This document shows, in pieces, positions 10,430 to 20,640 of a stretch of DNA of 27,670 bases (position 1 is the first letter of the stretch; each line of letters opens with the position of its first letter). The notes below the pieces were generated by a model, which worked only from the letters and a program-made list of their open reading frames with translations, had not been told where the DNA came from and searched no databases. Location of the stretch: the NCBI GenBank assembly GCA_900660155.1, contig CABFPE010000539.1, forward strand, positions 384,683 to 412,352, read 5' to 3'. This DNA comes from Hofstenia miamia. Its lineage: Eukaryota > Xenacoelomorpha > Acoela > Hofsteniidae. Position numbers and translations under genes: made by a program.

Positions 10430-12955
10430 ATTTGTTGTTTACATTTGTCTTTTCTTTGTCCTTTTCAACCACAGTTAAAACATTGAACATTTTTCTCTTT
10501 CAATTTTCTTATTTGCCCATTTTTTATCTTTATGACCTTTTCTCCCTTTTTTGTTTCATTTTCTTTCAGCAGTTTCTGTTTAGGCTCTGTCTATTCCATG
10601 TTGCCTTCTCATATATTCATGAGTTATTTTCCAACATAACTTGAATATCTACAGCTTTTCTTATCATTTTTTCATGCCATCATTGACATTGCACTTTATT
10701 AGTAATCATTGTACTTGTGACATGTAATTTGGAATGTCATCACAATTCTTCATTTTCATACTGTTTAAGATTAACTGATATTTTAAAGCTCTCATTTTGG
10801 TAATATTCAATGAAATGCCCCTTGAGCAATTTATAATTGGTTTTTGTTTCAGTATCCAGAATCAGATAATCCTGATATGTGGCTCCCTATAAATATAGCA
10901 GTCATCTCATGGCTGCAGAATCTTGGCTGAATTTTTGCTCTCTCATCATCAACTTGAACAATTGTAACCACTCTTCAAATGTGGTGGGGAGTAGCTATTG
11001 ATTTTTCCAGTAAATGTTCTGATTTGTGCTTTGCACAGTGTCATGCCTTCATTTTTTATTTCAGGTAGTATTGATTTTTCGAATGTCAGTTTACTTGGTG
11101 CCACTATTTTTACTTACTTTTTCACACATTTACTGACCTTGTCTGTGATTTCTTGAATTATCAGTTATTTTTCATCTTCCTTATTGAGGTTTGCTTTCTC
11201 TACTTCTTTTCAACCACTAGACTTTATTTTTTTTCAACCAAAAATCTCTTGTTTCTGTATTGGTCCATTTCATTGTACTTCCCATTTCTCTATGTTAATT
11301 CTGTCAATTTGCTGTTGCATTTTTGGGGATAGGATCAGTTGTGCTGATGTTAGTAATTCTTCTTCCTTGAGAATTTCCATTTGTGTTTTTGTTATCATTT
11401 CAAAGACTTTGACAGGCTCTGTAATGCCTCCTCTTCACATCATCTCTGTACTTTTTATTATTTTCATGAATGTGCATCATGGGATCTCCTTTTCATATCA
11501 CCTCATTTCTTCTTCTAGCATTTGTTGTACATTTTTCTCCTTCATCATTTTAACTATTTATTTGGTGTTAACAATTTTCCTTCTCATTATTTTCTTTGTT
11601 GTTATCCAAGGCTCTGTTTCTACCTGTCTTAGCCACATCACTGATGTGGTGACCAACATATATTTCTTCATGGCTTTATTGAATATTGCAATTTCTTCTG
11701 GTGCTATTCCTGTACAGATTGCCATATCCATGGTTGTTGTTCTCCCCATCAGGCTTTTATTTATTATCAGTCTACTTATCATTTTTTCAATTATCGGCAT
11801 AGGCTTTTTATATGTCTCTGGGGATGTCATTTTCTCAATGTGTCCCATCAGTAGCCAGTTCTTTGTTTGAGTGTTTATTGGGGACATCACGATTTCATAT
11901 TTTTTTTGCTTTTATGAGTCTGTGATGAACTGCTCTTGATATTGGTATTCAAAGATCCTTTTCTTCCATTGTAAATAATGCTATCAACTATGCCAATGCC
12001 CTGAATCTCTTGTGCATTTTTCTCTTCAAATACCATGCTCTTGAAATCTTTGTTTGTATTTGGCTGATATGCTCTATTTAACTCTTTCAATGCTACCTCT
12101 ATCATTTTTTGGTATTTTTTAGATGGCACCTCTATATTTATTTTGGGCATTTTTCAGCTGTTTTTTGCAGCTTCATTTCTTTCTATTTCTTTTATTTGTC
12201 TGATATGCTCCTGTCTTTGCATGAGGCTGCATTTGATGAATAGGGTATTGGCTTTCTCTACAGCTTCTGCATTTGTTGTCATTTTGATTGTTTTTGTCTG
12301 TATGTATAAATCTATTGCTATGCATGGGTCCACCATTAGCCTACAGATTGCTACCCATTAATCTACTTGTAGATAGAAACATATTAATTCTGAAACCTTG
12401 GTGTCCATTGCTTCTTTCTTCCATGGAATGACATTCTCTAACCACATGGCTAGATCATGCAAAAAGTCAGGGAACTCACTGAGGGTTGCCCTAGTAATGA
12501 TTATGATTCGTATCTTCTGGAATCTTGCTATTCTGTCTGATCTAGCTGCTTTTCTAAGTTTTCGTTATACTCTTTTTCCTTTAAGATGTGAATGATTGTT
12601 AAGTTATCTTTGTTGATGTTGATTTCTGGTATTCCGGCTATCTGATCTACATATGTCATAATTCCTTGCACTGTCTCAAGTGTGAAATTCTCATCAAATG
12701 TTACTTGCACTGTGCTGCGCATATATAGTCTCTCACGTGTCTCATTCAACTCTCTTGGATAGCTTATTATGACATTGACCATTGGTCTTTTCTTGGGATC
12801 TAATATGATTGGTAAGTTGCTGCCCTCTGTTTTTGATATTTTTCTGATATGACTTTTTGTTTCTTGTAAAAGCTTTTTGTATGCACTGTTTCTCATTTTC
12901 AGTGTACCCATGAAGTAGGGCTGCAGGGTTTTCTCATCTATTTTCAACATCCTTT
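10430..12955 (-). pseudogene. Gag of element A with degenerate zinc knuckle
   Basis: Structural nucleocapsid-precursor protein. Pieces in order: 12950-12528 (140 aa, starts M-L-K-I-D-E-K), 12336-12154, 12150-11887, 11890-11558, then weaker frames to about 11100. The C-terminal zinc knuckle is recognisable at 10485-10441: CFNC, then G-TGA-K-G, Q in place of the metal-binding His, RKD K and the final Cys. The spacing is that of Cys-x2-Cys-x4-His-x4-Cys, with one ligand replaced and one in-frame TGA. At about 840 codons from leader to knuckle it is much longer than a typical Ty3/gypsy gag. Homologous to unit B over most of its length. Confidence 0.7.
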
Positions 12956-13260
12956 GCTCTTTTTCTTTTTAGCATATTTTTCTTTCAGATGTTGTTTCTG
13001 AGGGGACATGTAGCTGAGTAATCCATAATGGTCTACTGGTGCTTGGCTTACAACCAATGAGTCAATGCTAATGGTCTCTACTGATTCACCCTCAAATCAG
13101 CTTGCAGTTAATTCTTTCATCCATTGACCAGCTGTGGGTTCCGCAGATATGTCAGCCTCAAATAACTTTTGTATGCGTACATTTCTTCCCCCACCTACAT
13201 CTTCCACTGTAACTCCATGTGTTGCGCTGCACTCGAATCAGCATTGTGGAATTTTAAAGA
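12956..13260 (-). pseudogene. Leader of gag A with two repeat units
   Basis: The minus-strand frame from 13258 to about 12965 is open except for two TGA codons, at 13240-13238 (context PQC-TGA-FEC) and 13099-13097 (context TAS-TGA-FEG). Both sit at the position of the LKG-type repeats, with Phe-Glu in place of Leu-Lys. Between them lies GQWMKEL, matching GKWMKEL after the last repeat of unit B, and SYMSPQKQHLKEKY follows near 13015. The frame must shift to reach the main gag piece at 12950. Beyond 13260 the coding character ends abruptly, so the B-type N-terminus (MDELD...) is missing and A is probably truncated. Confidence 0.55.
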
Positions 13261-13514
13261 TTTTTATAACTGTTTATTTGGTTGGTTATGGTTGGCAAAT
13301 GAATGGCAATTGATCGCATTAATGGACCATTGGTTATCCGACAATGCTTGCTATCTGGGTACTGGTTGCAGACGAGCTTATCATATGGCATTTAAAACAA
13401 TGTAATGCAATGAAGGTTACTATATTCACAAGTATGACAGAGATAAGTCGAATTCTGCCATGAACGTTATTAGCACCACCACAATAAATTAGGGTATAAT
13501 ACATAATTGAAATG

Positions 13515-13680
13515 CTTCATTTTTAATTTTCGTTTTTCAGTTGTCGTTTTTCAATTTTTGTTTTTCTTTTCGAAATTGAAAAATGAAAATGAAAAATGGT
13601 TATTTCCGTTTTTCAATTTCAATTTTCATTTAATCTTTCCAAATGATCAAAATGAAAAATGGAATTGAATTGGCCACCTG
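13515..13680. repeat. Polypyrimidine/polypurine imperfect inverted repeat
   Basis: A T/C-rich arm made of TTTTTC, AATTTT and CGTTTTTC words (about 13520-13575) faces an A/G-rich arm made of AAATTGAAAAATG words (13576-13608) across a TTTCGAAA centre. A further T-rich and then A-rich segment follows to about 13680. The arms could form an imperfect hairpin of about 30 bp per side. It may be a decayed foldback/MITE-type element or simple-sequence DNA. Confidence 0.6.
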
Positions 13681-13689
13681 GTACTTGCA

Positions 13690-15100
13690 TACTGGTACAT
13701 TGGAATTGGAAATTTTTTGTTCAAATAATCTTACTAATTTTTAATAATATATAAAACATATTTGCCAATACAACGTTACGAATTTCATCTAACATCCACC
13801 AAACTTTGGTACTTAAGAAATAGAAAAAGTAGCTGACAGACCTTCTTATACAGTATGCTTAAATCTACGTACAGTTAGTTAGAATAACCAACGCTATTTC
13901 AGAGAAATTGTTGATTATATCACATTTTCTTAAAGAGTATAAGGGCTTTCTCCCCATTTTTCTCGAAAACCACACGTCTATACCTAAAAAGTGTTACCTT
14001 ATGAAAATTTAGAAAACTTACTTCGTTTTCGTGAAAATGACTTAATAAACCCTACCAATGAAAAATATGTTATAATCCTAGAAAACCATAGATTCCTAAT
14101 TATGAGCTATTTTAGTCCTCCCCAGGTGTTTGTAGCTGGCCACGTACAGTTTTGCTTTCCATCACTACCTAGTGAAGTTAAGATAATGTAGATATTTTTC
14201 AAATACTGTCTCATACACAATCAAAGTGTTCAATGAAACTTTGTATGAAATACAATAGCTGTGCAGTGTACACCCAAGGCATTTCTCAAAAGAATTATAA
14301 AGTCATCAAAATTCAATCCTGTTTCACCTCAACAGGAATCAAGCATAATGAAACCACAATGGCATGGGTTACCTTAGTCATCATTATTGTGATTCATTGA
14401 TGTTTCTCTAAGAGCGTATTAAGATGAACACGGACAAGTATGTCAGCATTCTGAATGAAAATCTCAAAAAATTTTTAGAAACTGTAAATTTTCTATTTCA
14501 AATTGTAAAACCTTGTAGATCTAGGGGGGACTTCTGGCGTTCATCCCCATGATGCTAAATTTTTCTATTCAATGTATTAAATTCGTTGTATCACATATTT
14601 CAACTGATGTTCAAAATATATTTACTATTGATTTTAATAAATTTTTAAAATTTTAGCCTTTGTAAAAAGTTTTTTTCAAATTGTGAAATTATGAACCCTA
14701 TTTTGCATTAATTGTCCAATTTTTGTTCTATAAAATACCCAGATTATATCATTACCTAGTAATATTAGAGATTAATCATTTCCCTCATTTTAGAGTTTTG
14801 TTTTATATCCTTAACCTAGAAAAATGCAACTTCAAATCCTACATAAAATTTTTTCAATCAGCTAAGACATTCACTTCTCGAACGACTGATTTGCTAAGAA
14901 TCATAAGATTCAAAATTATTGATATGGTATACCAGTTCTAGACCTCCTTTCAATGCTCGAATAAATTGAAATTGTAATTACTAGATTTTACAGAAAAAAA
15001 TAAGGATAGACATTAATTAACCACTAATGCAAATTGAAAATCATTCAGAAGATTAATAGTCTATGTATTAAAAAAATGAGTATGGTTGTATAGTCAATAG
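13690..15100. other. AT-rich DNA, no gene recognised
   Basis: Two short plus-strand open frames (13991-14191 and 14723-14941) are within chance expectation and show no family motif. I see nothing else that can be supported. Confidence 0.55.
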
Positions 15101-15139
15101 CCTACTGAGATAGCCTACTCCATATCAGAATCCTACGTT

Positions 15140-15260
15140 TAGATCAACCCAACCCAACCAGCATTCGAAAAAAATTGATCCAACCCAACCCACAACCCGC
15201 GCGGGTCCAACCAAACCGTTTCAAGCTTTGATCAGCCCCGCACGACTGGTTGTGGTACTA
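15140..15260. repeat. CCAACCC-rich, GC-enriched patch
   Basis: AACCCAACCCAACC occurs twice (about 15147 and 15180), followed by the palindromic CCCGCGCGGG and CCCCGCACG. GC content is well above the surroundings. The CAACC units are irregular and unlike known telomere repeats. It may be the subterminal part of a DNA transposon. Confidence 0.45.
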
Positions 15261-15686
15261 GGACGAAAACACAACATGAGACGAGATCAGAACAAGACCT
15301 GGACCAACTTTTCAATTTCAACAGAGGCTGGGACCAGTTTTATTTAATATTCGATATTTTGTTATGCTTAGTGAAAAAATATGTCTATAATATCTCTATT
15401 CAATATTCTTGCTTTGTTTATAATACATAATTTCCATTCAGGACGAGAAATTGATGTATCTATAAATCTTAAGTATGATTCATTAAAAAAATTAGCGTAT
15501 TTCTAAACGAATTCGAACAAACTCAAGCTCAATAGTAGAAAGTCCGAACTAGAAGATCATCAAGAACTTTAAAATTGTTTTCATAACATGCAAAGAAATG
15601 TATTAGTAATTTAAATTTAGTAAACAATAGAATGAAAACATTATGCAAAAATCAATTTTGGAACTTCAGTAACACATCAGAAAATT

Positions 15687-15701
15687 TTAGATCCGCCCCT
15701 G
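15687..15701 (-). mobile_element. hAT-like terminal sequence (single end)
   Basis: On the minus strand it reads CAGGGGCGGATCTAA, a form commonly seen at ends of animal hAT-type DNA transposons. The adjacent 8 bp (15702-15709) would be the target duplication, but I could not find a matching second end. Chance resemblance is possible. Confidence 0.25.
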
Positions 15702-15832
15702 TGGGTAGGTAAAGGAAAGGAGAAATACTTTGTTTGGCGGCTGTGGCATTAAAAACATCAATGCATACATCACTAATCAAAACTCAATTCAAGGACTGTT
15801 GGATTTATTAATCAGAATAGAGCAAACTGAAG

Positions 15833-15905
15833 CAGTGTTGCACAGGCCGGCAAATTTGGGCGGTTTGTGTCGGCCGGCTGACCTGCAAAAATTTAGACCA
15901 ACTGT
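15833..15905 (+). mobile_element. GC-rich transposon-end-like island
   Basis: Begins CAGTGTTG and contains GGCCGGC and CGGCCGGC, each followed by CTGC/GC-AAATTT words, in otherwise AT-rich DNA. CAGTGTTG plus a GC-rich subterminal region is seen at hAT-type ends. No matching inverted copy (CAACACTG) was found in the neighbourhood and there is no transposase, so this is only suggestive. Confidence 0.25.
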
Positions 15906-16234
15906 TCGGTCTGTGTTCATATATTTCATGGCCTGCTACGTGTTTTAGTTGTTTCTTACTACTACTTATTTCTCTATGCATTCTGCATTGCACCGCATGC
16001 ACATAGAAAAAGACATTTGTTTATCACTGGATTCACTTTTACACTAAAGTTACTTTCACCATACTAAAGTAAGATTCACCATAAACATTCATTCACGAAA
16101 ATAATCTTAGTACAAGTTAACAAGTTGGTTTATGATAACATTAAGGGCTATTTGTTAGAATCTTTGACTACAGTTTAGTTCTCACTTGCTAACAATAAAC
16201 GTTTTATATTCATCTATAGTGATATAACACATTG

Positions 16235-16460
16235 AAAGACATTTTTAATGTCTTATAAAACACCATTTCTAAACGTTGCTAAATGCCATTTGGTATCTAC
16301 AAATGAAGTTAGAAAACGTGTTCTAAATGTCATCTAGGTGTCTTCTAATTGTCCCTAAACGTTTTCTGAGCCATTGATAAATGTTTTCTGAATCATTTCA
16401 CAATAATTTCTAGGAAATTTCTAAAAGTTTTCTAAATTATTTCCAAGTGTTCATTATAAT
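16235..16460. repeat. Degenerate ~10-bp minisatellite, left array
   Basis: Irregular succession of TTTCTAAACG, TTTTCTGAG, TTCTAATTG and related words with a spacing near 10-11 bp or its multiples. Same word family and same orientation as the clearer array at 19170-19435. Confidence 0.55.
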
Positions 16461-16746
16461 TTCCAATGGGTCATATCAGAAACACTCTTTAGATATTTAA
16501 AATTCGAATATTCAAATACTACAAGAATAATTTATGCAAAAATTCAGTATTGAGTGAGTATTGCTTGAATATTATAAACTAGGAAATATTTGATAATTAT
16601 AAAATTATGATATTCACAATTGTTATCAAATATAAATGCTAACATGTTTGTGTTTGCCATTGATAATATTTGTGCTGCTCATTTTCTGTAGACAGTATTC
16701 TCAATGCTGTACAATGCGGTATATTCTGTCTATAGTATAGAATGCT

Positions 16747-16800
16747 CAGTGCAGTAGCTAACCTAGAAATTTTAAGGGTGCAAAAAATTTTATGGGGGTT
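16747..16800 (+). mobile_element. Possible decayed DNA-transposon end
   Basis: CAGTAGCTAACCTAGAAAT followed by a G-rich stretch resembles the start of some hAT-type elements (CAGTGGCGTAGCTAG form). A loosely similar sequence in the opposite orientation lies at 19100-19140 (reverse complement contains GTGGCTAACGGAGGGCC). The two could bracket a ~2.4 kb insertion, but the match is short and degenerate. Confidence 0.2.
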
Positions 16801-16809
16801 ATGTATGTA

Positions 16810-16818
16810 ATATATATA

Positions 16819-16849
<31 letters not shown>
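16810..16849. repeat. (TA)n microsatellite
   Basis: About 20 TA units with one phase shift in the middle. Confidence 0.95.
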
Positions 16850-17880
16850 AAAGGGAATTTCTATTTAACGCCCTGTTTGATGAAAGCTGTAATGATTAAC
16901 ATTATCCAAAAATTTTACATTTTAGATTTCAAAATCATTGAATCCTAGATTTCTTAAATGAGATTTAATTGGTATTTACATTGTAGAATTTCAAATTTGT
17001 GAGTAGTTATAATTACATGATTAATGCATTATAGTTAATAGCAAATTTCTTTATTCAATCAACAAAAAATTTTTAGTACTTAAGTAACTAAAAAACATCA
17101 GCAGATATTTGCATATTAAGTATAATTTGTTCTAGAAATTAATATGATGTGGACTAGAAGCAACAAAGCATTAAGTAGAAAAAAGAGATTTTTCAAAAAG
17201 AAACTCAAACACTAATAAATTTTTTGATTATCATATGTATAATTTTATTATATTTAAAATGACTTAATATTGTAATTCTTAAAAAATATCTTTTATATTA
17301 TACACTAGCCATGATTGTACACATTAGCGCAAATTTATTTTTCTTTGAAAACTCATAAATAGATCTTCAGTAAGAGTTGCTTACTTAACGTTTGAAATTC
17401 TCTAAGAATGCAAAAAATATTTAGAAAGCTATTAAAATGTTTATAATTTCTATTCTTTGGTGAGAAAATCATTTTTTGAATTAATAAAATAAATTGAAAA
17501 AGAGAATTGCCAAGCATAGGATGGGAATGACTCCCCTAAAGGAAGAGTTGAAATTGTAGCTGCATATGCAACACAGAAGAATTCGAAAAAACTGGTAGCA
17601 AGGATAGCAATTTAGTATCAAAGAGTAAAACACAAGCTTCAGAATGAAAAAGTGGAGCATTCCAGTGTAAAAACTGACGACATTGCCTAAGCCCTATTTG
17701 AAATGCAGATAGTTTTCTTAATGAGGCTATGTGGCTTTTCCTAAGAATTATTGGACTTCCTCAGTCCTATAGAATTGTCTCAATATCATCCTATTTTTGT
17801 ATGGCATTGTTTTATAACAGAGGTATGAAAAAAGTAAGCAAAGTAAGCCTGTAAACTAAGTTTGCTAAGTTAGCAATTAA
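16850..17880. other. AT-rich DNA, no gene recognised
   Basis: No open frame above chance and no motif that I can name. Confidence 0.55.
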
Positions 17881-18138
17881 GTGTCAAAGCAAATTTATTG
17901 CTCAATGTCTACAAAATTCTACAAACTAACACATGACAAAAGAAAAAATAAAATATAAACAAATAATTAACTACAAATTAATAGTTACAGTGTATACTAA
18001 TACAATCAATGTTTGTGTTAATGTTTGTGTAGATGCTCAATTTTGGCTGTGTGTTTCGAATGCATGAAGTGTATTACCGTCCCCTAATGTATATTGTTTT
18101 ATAGGAAAAAACTGTTTCAATTTTTTTTCTAAATTTTT
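17881..18138 (-). mobile_element. LINE-like 3' end, copy 2 (5'-truncated)
   Basis: About 258 bp that repeat 18299-18553 with scattered substitutions and small indels. Read on the minus strand it starts inside a coding tail (NLEKKLKQFF, IKQYTLGDGNTLHAFET), reaches a stop, then about 190 bp of untranslated sequence ending with an AATAAA signal at about 17890. The coding part keeps amino acids between the two copies, which supports the reading frame. The 5' end is cut inside the ORF, as usual for non-LTR retrotransposons. Confidence 0.5.
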
Positions 18139-18270
18139 GGGTTGCGTTTGGGTAGTGAACATTCGGTTCTGATTGGGGTCTGGTGCATAATACGCTCATA
18201 TTTTCCCTCTAAAGTTGGCAAAGAAATATCTATAAAGACTACTAGAGAGTGAATGAAGTTTAAGAAACAG

Positions 18271-18810
18271 TAAATAATAATATTAATAATAATAATGAGA
18301 GTCAGAGCAAATTTATTGCGCATTATATGTATACAAGATCTACAAACTAACACATGACAAAAGGGAATAAAGATGAACAAATAACTACAAATTAATATGT
18401 ACAATATATAATAATATAATCAATGTTTGAGTGGATATTTGTGTAGGTGTTCAATGTTGGATGTATGTTTCAAATGCATGAAGAGTATTACCGTCCCCTA
18501 ATGTATACTGTTTTATTAGAAGAAACTGTTTCATTTTTTTTCTAAATTTTTTATAGTTTCATAATCTAAATTATTCAATAATTTAATTGATATGTGATGA
18601 AAGCCATTAGAATTTTTATCTAAACACAGAGATTTGTGTGATCGCTCATTTAATTTAATATAGGCATTAAGGAAAAGGAGAGATGTTTGTAAAGATTTGA
18701 ATTTAAATAAGATAGATAGCATATGCCGGTGAATTTGGTAGAACGGAGATAATATTTTATATTTATTACGATATACTGATGCTTCGTCATGCTTTTGTGC
18801 AAAATTTAGA
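18271..18810 (-). mobile_element. LINE-like ORF C-terminus and 3' tail, copy 1
   Basis: On the minus strand from about 18810 a frame runs through SVYRNKYKILSPFYQIHRH and IKLLNNLDYETIKN, a pattern like the C-terminal tail of non-LTR retrotransposon RT proteins (F...I-K-L-x-N-x-L...I-K...K..L). A missing base in an A-run at about 18531-18540 shifts the frame; the end (IKQYTLGDGNTLHAFET) continues to a stop at 18453-18451. About 150 bp later an AATAAA lies near 18315, followed by a short ATT repeat (18297-18271) that could be the element's 3' tail. Family assignment is by pattern only; the catalytic RT motifs are not present. Confidence 0.45.
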
Positions 18811-19169
18811 GTTGTTTAGCAATAATATGTATTTGCGAATACATAATGCTCAGGTCTGTGGCTTGCATTTGAAATTTAGAGGAGCTATGGCCCCCTCAAA
18901 GTTCAATAAATGAATCATATTTTTACTCATATCAAATAGTTTCACACTTTTTCATAGTGAATTTTTTAATAGAATGCATTAGTATTATATATATTTCAAC
19001 TAAAAGATATTCACTCTAACTTAGTTATAGAATATTAGAATTATTTCTATGGAGTTTTTTATCCAGGATGCCAAAATCAAGAGGCACAGTAGCTCAACAG
19101 GGAGTACGGTGGCCCCCTGGCCCTCCGTTAGCCACGGCCTTAATAATACTTCAATAAACAATATTTCAG

Positions 19170-19435
19170 CAAATTCTAAGTATCTTCTAGACGTTTTTTA
19201 AAAGGGCCTTCTAAGTGTTTTCAAAGTGGCTTCTAAATGACTTCAAAACGTCTTCTAAACATCCTCTAAGCATTTTCTAAGAGTCTTCTAAACGACTTCT
19301 AAGCATCTTCAAATCCATTTCTAAACATCTTAAACATGTCTTCCACACCTGACATAGAAGCCATTTCTAAATGCCTTCTAGACTTTTTAAAACGTATTTT
19401 GAACTAATTTAAGACGCCTTCTAAACTTTTTATTG
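19170..19435. repeat. ~10-bp minisatellite, right array
   Basis: Runs of TCTTCTAAAC, GACTTCTAAG, CATCTTCAAA and similar words, period about 10 bp, for about 265 bp. The consensus is near CTTCTAAACGT. A degenerate array of the same word family lies at 16235-16460. Confidence 0.7.
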
Positions 19436-20315
19436 TTATTTGGTTCAATTTGAAACAATTTCCTTTGCATTTGCATATGACCAAAAAATTTCGTTTGCAA
19501 GCTAAATTCTTTGTTATATAAATTTAAATCAATTGTGGGGTTGCACAGCGCAGGCCAAGCAGTTCGGAACTGCATGCTGCGCAGCAGGTTTAATTGTGCT
19601 TTCATTTAATATTTTTACCATTTAATTGCAGGAATATTCCGCAATTATAAAATATCACATATTTAATTTAGAATGAAATCGTTATTGCTGACTTCTTGGA
19701 TCCTTTTCAGTAAGTTTTTGTCTAGCAATATATACCTAACTTTCATATTGGTTCACTCCATATCAACAATTCAAACAATGCATTAAACTGTTTGAAATGG
19801 CGTCACATATTGTCACTAAAAACTCAATATCAATATTTTGGATATTTAGCATTTGAAATTTGAACAATTTGTAATGTTTTTGGAGAGAGAATTAATTTTG
19901 ATAAAAATGCTATATGTCTCAATTCAATGCAACTAATTTGACGTTAATGAGGTGGAACAATGACAACAACTTCTGCTCAAGATTCCTGGAAAAAATTTAT
20001 GACCTTTACCAGGAAGATTCCACACATTTCCACTCTTTTCAAATTTAGTGATCAATCTAGATATTATTGACAGTGAAAGTGGGTCTTTGTGCAACTTGCA
20101 TTTACTTTTAAATGTAGGCATAGTCGCTGTCACGCTTTTCCCATTTTCATACCATAGACAAACTATCTCAAATCGGTACTCTTAATTCATTTTCGGTCTG
20201 CAAGCAATTCGAAAATATAATTGACATTATTTATCAAATTCTCTTTTTTATATTCATATTAAAATGAAACATTTCATCAATCAATTTCCATTAGTCAATA
20301 TAAATTAACATTAAA
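19436..20315. other. AT-rich DNA, no gene recognised
   Basis: Short open frames at 19605-19387 and 20133-19933 (minus) show no family motif and are within chance. Nothing else stands out. Confidence 0.55.
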
Positions 20316-20338
20316 AATATATATATATATATATATAT
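20316..20338. repeat. (TA)n microsatellite
   Basis: Perfect AT/TA run of about 11 units just upstream of the LTR-like segment. Confidence 0.95.
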
Positions 20339-20408
20339 TGCAGCATTGGCGTTAAGCCAAATTCTATTTCTTTCTCTGACATTCCCATCATCACACTACA
20401 ATTGCTGC

Positions 20409-20640
20409 TGTTAGGCATCTCAGACACATAAACATTTGGCTCACGCGCGAATCATGTTCATGCTGCTAACGTCATGCACAGACATTAATTTTATTTCTGC
20501 CATTGCTAGGTGCTTTGTACATTGTTAATGTTTTAGTTTAGTTCATTGTATAAGTAGGGCTACTGTGTGTACAATCGCTAATAAAATTTTAGTTTCTGCC
20601 TAGCTCAGTCATTATCACTCTTGAACTCATTATTAGATGA
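20409..20640 (+). repeat. LTR-like segment
   Basis: Starts TGTTAGGCATC, a form common in animal gypsy LTRs. It contains a TATA-like TATAAGTAG at 20549-20557 and AATAAAA at 20580-20586, i.e. a compact promoter and polyadenylation arrangement. The 3' limit is uncertain (a CA near 20630 or 20645), and I found no clear primer-binding site or target duplication. A G-rich GGGAGGAGGGGG tract follows at about 20668-20679. It may be the 5' LTR of element D, whose gag would then be deleted, or an unrelated solo LTR. Confidence 0.4.

Larger units (their letters stand above)
6607..13260 (-). mobile_element. Element A: decayed Ty3/gypsy gag-pol, no LTRs found
   Basis: Domain order on the minus strand is repeat-bearing leader, gag, zinc knuckle, protease, linker with repeats, RT, connection plus RNase H, and integrase with a C-terminal GPY-like domain. 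This is the Ty3/gypsy order. The ~6.65 kb span is about right for a full internal region, but every ORF carries stops or frameshifts. No long terminal repeats, primer-binding site or polypurine tract could be found at either end. At 13260 the coding-like sequence stops abruptly; at the other end unit B follows after 52 bp. Many in-frame stops are TGA at positions where the family usually has Arg or Trp. Confidence 0.85.

Noticed and set aside
6000..10485. Reassigned genetic code with TGA as Trp, suggested by TGA at the usual Trp in the RT of D and in the zinc knuckle of A
   Set aside because: Other TGA codons fall where Arg is conserved (IDF-x-KLN, II-x-P in the RT of A) and one LKG repeat has CGA there. 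TAA, TAG and frameshifts are also common, so ordinary decay explains the data better.
11184..11870. 228-codon plus-strand open frame, hydrophobic
   Set aside because: It lies antisense to gag A, whose homology with unit B supports the minus-strand reading; its Ile/Phe/Ser-rich composition is the mirror of an AT-rich coding strand.
3650..13260. Endogenous pararetrovirus (which lacks LTRs and often integrates in tandem)
   Set aside because: Element A has a clear integrase with the zinc module and the conserved acidic blocks after RNase H, which pararetroviruses lack.
15145..15195. Interstitial telomere repeat (AACCC words)
   Set aside because: Units are irregular CCAACCC/ACAACCC forms, not a regular telomeric hexamer, heptamer or pentamer array.
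16235..16460. CRISPR-like array
   Set aside because: The repeats are ~10 bp, degenerate and without unique spacers; the window is eukaryotic.
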